Origin: Syntrophaceae bacterium UBA5761
Lineage (GTDB): Bacteria > Desulfobacterota > Syntrophia > Syntrophales > UBA4778
NCBI GenBank assembly: GCA_002418885.1
Contig: DIEZ01000034.1
Span: forward strand, 1-17,544
Length of the DNA: 17,544 nucleotides
Direction of reading: 5' to 3'
Positions 15,154 through 17,544 of this stretch are shown piece after piece. The notes below the pieces were generated by a model. That model was not told where the DNA came from. It did not search any database and saw nothing but the letters and a program-made list of their open reading frames with translations. The translations under genes and the position numbers were made by a program. Each line of letters opens with the position of its first letter. Positions within the stretch are counted from its first letter, which is position 1.

Positions 15154-16503
15154 ATGAAGGATGCGGAATCCTTTATTCACAAAATTCCACCCCAGAACCT
15201 CGAAGCCGAACAATCGGTCCTCGGGGGGATACTGTTGGATAACCAGGCCCTCAACAGCGTGATGGAGATTTTACGGGTTGAGGATTTCTACAGCGAGGCT
15301 CACCGCAAGATATTTGCTGCCATCCTGGATATTTCGGAAAAGAGCCGGCCGAGCGACCTCGTCACTCTGAACGATTACCTGCGGGACAAGAAGCATATCG
15401 ACACGGTGGGAGGTGCCGCTTATCTGGCATCGCTGGTCGACAGCGTCCCATCCGCGGCCAACATCGTCCACTATTCAAAAATCGTGAAGGAAAAGGCCAT
15501 CCTGAGGAATCTAATCGGGACGGCGACGGACATCCTGACAAAAAGCTACAACGCAGGGTCCGACGTGGACGGCCTCCTCGACGAGGCGGAGCACGCGATC
15601 TTCGAGATTTCCGAAAACAAGATCAAGCCCAGTTTTTCCCCCCTGAGGGATTTGATCAAAGACAGTTTCAGGACAATAGAACGTCTGTACGAAAAGAAGG
15701 AGCTGATCACAGGCGTTCCCACGGGGTTCGAGAAGCTCGACGAGATGACTTCGGGGTTGCAAAAGTCGGACCTGGTTATCATCGCGGGCCGGCCCAGCAT
15801 GGGGAAGACCGCCTTTGCCCTGAACATCGCCCAGCGTGCCGCGGTCGACGCGGGCATCCCCGTGGCTATTTTCTCCCTCGAAATGTCGAAGGAGCAGTTG
15901 GCCTTCCGTATGTTGTCCTCGGAGGCCATGGTGGATTCTCAGAGACTCCGAAGGGGGTATCCCGGGGAGACGGACTGGCCGAAACTGACGACCGCTGCCG
16001 GACGCCTTGCGGAGGCGCCCATTTATATCGACGACACGGCTGCGATATCCGTCCTCGAGATGAAGGCCAAGGCAAGGCGCCTGAAGGCCGAGTCGGGGCT
16101 CGGCCTCTTGATCGTCGACTATCTTCAACTGATGCGGGCGGGGGGAACAAGAGATTCCAGGGAACAGGAGATCTCGGAGATCAGCCGTTCCCTCAAGGCG
16201 CTGGCCAAGGAACTGAACATCCCGGTGGTGGCGCTTTCGCAGCTCAACCGGCAGGTAGAGCAGAGGACGAACAGACGGCCCCAGATGGCCGACCTGAGGG
16301 AATCGGGCGCCATCGAGCAAGATGCCGACGTGATCATGTTTCTTTACAGGGATGAAGTCTACAACCGCACGGAAGAGAATACGGGTCTGGCGGAAGTGAA
16401 CATCGGAAAGCAGAGAAACGGTCCTACCGGGACCGTCAAATTGGTCTTTCTGGAAAAGTATACCCGTTTTGAAAACCCCTCCCGGGAGTACGACCCCTAT
16501 TAG
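15154..16503 (+). CDS. dnaB: Replicative DNA helicase DnaB
   Basis: DnaB is the hexameric 5'-3' helicase of the replication fork. The 449 residues comprise the N-terminal domain (PPQNLEAEQSVLGGILLD to about 150), the linker helix, and the RecA-like ATPase domain from about 180. Walker A is GRPSMGKTAF with K218 and T219; Walker B is LLIVDYLQLM with D322. Other landmarks are SLEMSKEQLAFRML, ALSQLNRQVEQR, LRESGAIEQDADVIMFLYRD and the final GKQRNGPTGTVKL. No intein interrupts the ATPase domain. It is four bases from rplI and has AAGGAAGAGG as a ribosome-binding site. Its stop shares bases with the stop of the convergent rpoH, and a 7-bp hairpin (16517-16523 with 16530-16536) follows inside rpoH without a T run. 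Confidence 0.98.
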   Translation: MKDAESFIHKIPPQNLEAEQSVLGGILLDNQALNSVMEILRVEDFYSEAHRKIFAAILDISEKSRPSDLVTLNDYLRDKKHIDTVGGAAYLASLVDSVPSAANIVHYSKIVKEKAILRNLIGTATDILTKSYNAGSDVDGLLDEAEHAIFEISENKIKPSFSPLRDLIKDSFRTIERLYEKKELITGVPTGFEKLDEMTSGLQKSDLVIIAGRPSMGKTAFALNIAQRAAVDAGIPVAIFSLEMSKEQLAFRMLSSEAMVDSQRLRRGYPGETDWPKLTTAAGRLAEAPIYIDDTAAISVLEMKAKARRLKAESGLGLLIVDYLQLMRAGGTRDSREQEISEISRSLKALAKELNIPVVALSQLNRQVEQRTNRRPQMADLRESGAIEQDADVIMFLYRDEVYNRTEENTGLAEVNIGKQRNGPTGTVKLVFLEKYTRFENPSREYDPY

Positions 16504-17363
16504 GCCGAGAGAAGGGCAACCGGCTCTTTCCGGTTGTATTCGATGGCGGTGCGCATTTTTTTTAAAGCCTGGGCTTCGATCTGACGGGCTCGTTCCCTGG
16601 TGATGTTGAACCGATTGCCGATGTCCTGGAGGGTTATGGGGTTCTCCGCCATGATCCTGTGCTGGATGATGTAACGTTCCCTCTCTGTGAGTTTTTCAAG
16701 CGCCCCGGCTACGTTTCTTTTCACAAGCGCCGTTTCTTCCTTCCTGATGAGCGCCGTTTCCTGGTCCTCTCCTTCATATTTGAGGTGGTCGATATAAGTC
16801 AGTTCTCCATCCTCCGTCAGGGTGGCGTCGAGGGAGAGGTCTCGGTTGCTGAGACGAAGATCCATTTCTTCTATCTCTGATTCTTTGACGTGCAGGGATT
16901 CGGCGATTTCCCCGAATTCCGGGTTTTTCTCGGAGAGATGCCGAAGCCTCTTCTTTGCCTGGTTTAGCTTGAAAAACAGCTTTCTCTGGGCTTGTGTCGT
17001 GCCGATCTTGACGATACTCCAGGATTTAATGATGTAATTTTGGATATACGCCCTGATCCACCAAACGGCATAGGAGATCAGCCTGTATCCCTTGTAAGGG
17101 TTGAATTTTTTTACGGCGTGCATCAAGCCGATGTTTCCTTCCTGGATCAGGTCGATGAGTTTGAATCCGTAATTTCGGTATTCGTGGGCGATCTTTACTA
17201 CGAAACGCAAGTTCGACGTTACGAGCTTCTCCGCTGCGGCCAGGTCGTTATGTTTCTTGTACCGGACCGCAAGGTCAAATTCCTCAGCGGGGCTGAGGAT
17301 CGGGAAACGGTTGATCTGTCCTATATAAAGTTCAAGGGCGTTCGACTCTGCCGGTAGACTCAT
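16500..17363 (-). CDS. rpoH: Heat-shock sigma factor RpoH (sigma-32 family)
   Basis: RpoH directs RNA polymerase to chaperone and protease genes in heat shock. The 287-residue protein lacks region 1.1 and begins with a region 1.2-like ELYIGQINRFPILSPAEEFD. Region 2 is RFVVKIAHEYRNYGFKLIDL and QEGNIGLMHAVKKFNPYKG, followed by the AVWWIRAYIQNYI segment. The RpoH box QRKLFFKLNQAKKRL (126-140) is the main reason for calling it RpoH and not another group 2 sigma. The region 4.2 helix-turn-helix is TLQDIGNRFNITRERARQIE. The ATG at 17363 has GGAGG five bases upstream. A four-codon reading frame (ATG at 17374, MEDA then stop) ends overlapping the rpoH start. The gene is tail-to-tail with dnaB (four-base overlap), and the sigma-70 promoter upstream gives only a short leader. 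Confidence 0.95.
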   Translation of the reverse strand: MSLPAESNALELYIGQINRFPILSPAEEFDLAVRYKKHNDLAAAEKLVTSNLRFVVKIAHEYRNYGFKLIDLIQEGNIGLMHAVKKFNPYKGYRLISYAVWWIRAYIQNYIIKSWSIVKIGTTQAQRKLFFKLNQAKKRLRHLSEKNPEFGEIAESLHVKESEIEEMDLRLSNRDLSLDATLTEDGELTYIDHLKYEGEDQETALIRKEETALVKRNVAGALEKLTERERYIIQHRIMAENPITLQDIGNRFNITRERARQIEAQALKKMRTAIEYNRKEPVALLSA

Positions 17364-17390
17364 GCATCCTCCATGGTTTAGTTATTTGTC

Positions 17391-17418
17391 AGTATAGTAT
17401 TTTTAACATGTTAGTCAA
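17391..17418 (-). promoter_or_regulatory. rpoH: Strong sigma-70-type promoter of rpoH
   Basis: On the minus strand TTGACT (17418-17413) is followed after 16 bases by TATACT (17396-17391), each five of six to consensus. Transcription would start near 17384, leaving about 21 bases before the ATG. The spacer contains most of the palindrome TAACATGTTA (17404-17413), a possible repressor site. I see no sigma-32 or sigma-E type element. Confidence 0.72.
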
Positions 17419-17431
17419 GAGTCGTTAAAAT
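17403..17431 (+). promoter_or_regulatory. Divergent sigma-70-type promoter facing out of the window
   Basis: TTAACA (17403-17408) is followed after 17 bases by TAAAAT (17426-17431), each five of six to consensus. The predicted start is near 17438. Its -35 lies within the spacer of the rpoH promoter, so both cannot be occupied at once. The gene it would serve is beyond the right edge; only a few codons of possible reading frames are visible. Confidence 0.55.
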
Positions 17432-17438
17432 ATCTAAC

Positions 17439-17482
17439 GGTGGCATCATTGATGCTGCCGTCAAAGGTCAGGGACGGCTTTT
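17439..17482 (+). promoter_or_regulatory. Leader with two mutually exclusive hairpins, the second terminator-like
   Basis: Hairpin A (17439-17459) has nine pairs including two wobbles around a three-base loop. Hairpin B pairs GCCGTC (17457-17462) with GACGGC (17473-17478) around a ten-base loop and is followed by TTTT (17479-17482). They share 17457-17459, so only one can form fully. I do not match it to a known riboswitch. The remaining bases to 17544 hold a seven-codon frame (ATG at 17505) and no recognised gene. Confidence 0.45.
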
Positions 17483-17544
17483 ACGGTAGGCCTGATGGGG
17501 AGTGATGTCGCAACTGAAATTCTATTAACCCCCATGCCCGTATC

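Noticed and set aside
15511..16320. Minus-strand open frame of 269 codons inside dnaB
   Set aside because: Antisense shadow of the DnaB ATPase domain; no start signals or domain.
17436..17544. Riboswitch of a known class (fluoride, c-di-GMP, TPP, cobalamin) in the right-hand end
   Set aside because: I compared remembered consensus segments and none is met beyond short chance matches. Kept only as an unassigned leader.

Overview
This window is an ordinary bacterial chromosome segment of moderately high GC. It most resembles a Desulfobacterota (former Deltaproteobacteria) genome, perhaps of the Syntrophia/Syntrophorhabdia kind. That placement is inference: it rests on the rpsF-rpsR-DUF2232-rplI-dnaB gene order, a Gram-negative lipoprotein apparatus with several lipoproteins, a tripartite TRAP transporter, a long-form HisG, and an RpoH-type heat-shock sigma factor. 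I see no transposase, integrase, phage gene, CRISPR array or plasmid gene, and no clear sign of recent transfer.

Layout, left to right. (1) 1-1283: the 3' two thirds of groEL and a very clear intrinsic terminator. (2) 1395-4699: ileS-lspA, translationally coupled through a TTGA stop/start overlap. (3) 4686-8069, minus strand: a complete TRAP transporter (dctP-dctQ-dctM), followed in the same direction by a small 3D-domain lipoprotein whose 3' end overlaps that of lspA. (4) 8233-8532, minus strand: a small protein with two membrane segments and a coiled coil; its membrane part resembles the magnetosome protein MamI. (5) 8748-12525: a partial histidine cluster, hisI-hisG-hisB, then an unrelated outer-membrane-type lipoprotein, then hisA and a HIT-family hydrolase. 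hisH, hisF, hisD, hisC and hisE are not here. (6) 12668-12743: tRNA-Arg(CCG). (7) 12868-16503: rpsF-rpsR-DUF2232-rplI-dnaB, a ribosomal protein and replicative helicase operon with a structured leader. (8) 16500-17363, minus strand: rpoH, tail-to-tail with dnaB and sharing stop-codon bases. (9) 17364-17544: a compact divergent promoter region with a second, unidentified plus-strand transcription unit.

Most genes are core cellular functions: protein folding and heat shock (groEL, rpoH), translation (ileS, tRNA-Arg, rpsF, rpsR, rplI), lipoprotein maturation (lspA, with lipoproteins nearby that would be its substrates), replication (dnaB) and histidine synthesis. The TRAP operon is the only clearly accessory metabolic module.

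I found no convincing undescribed multi-gene system. The signals most worth a second look are regulatory: a leader before rpsF with two mutually exclusive folds, one hiding the Shine-Dalgarno sequence; and overlapping divergent promoters beside rpoH that share a perfect 10-bp palindrome, where the plus-strand transcript would begin with two mutually exclusive hairpins. The MamI-like protein and the lipoprotein inserted between hisB and hisA are the most interesting genes.
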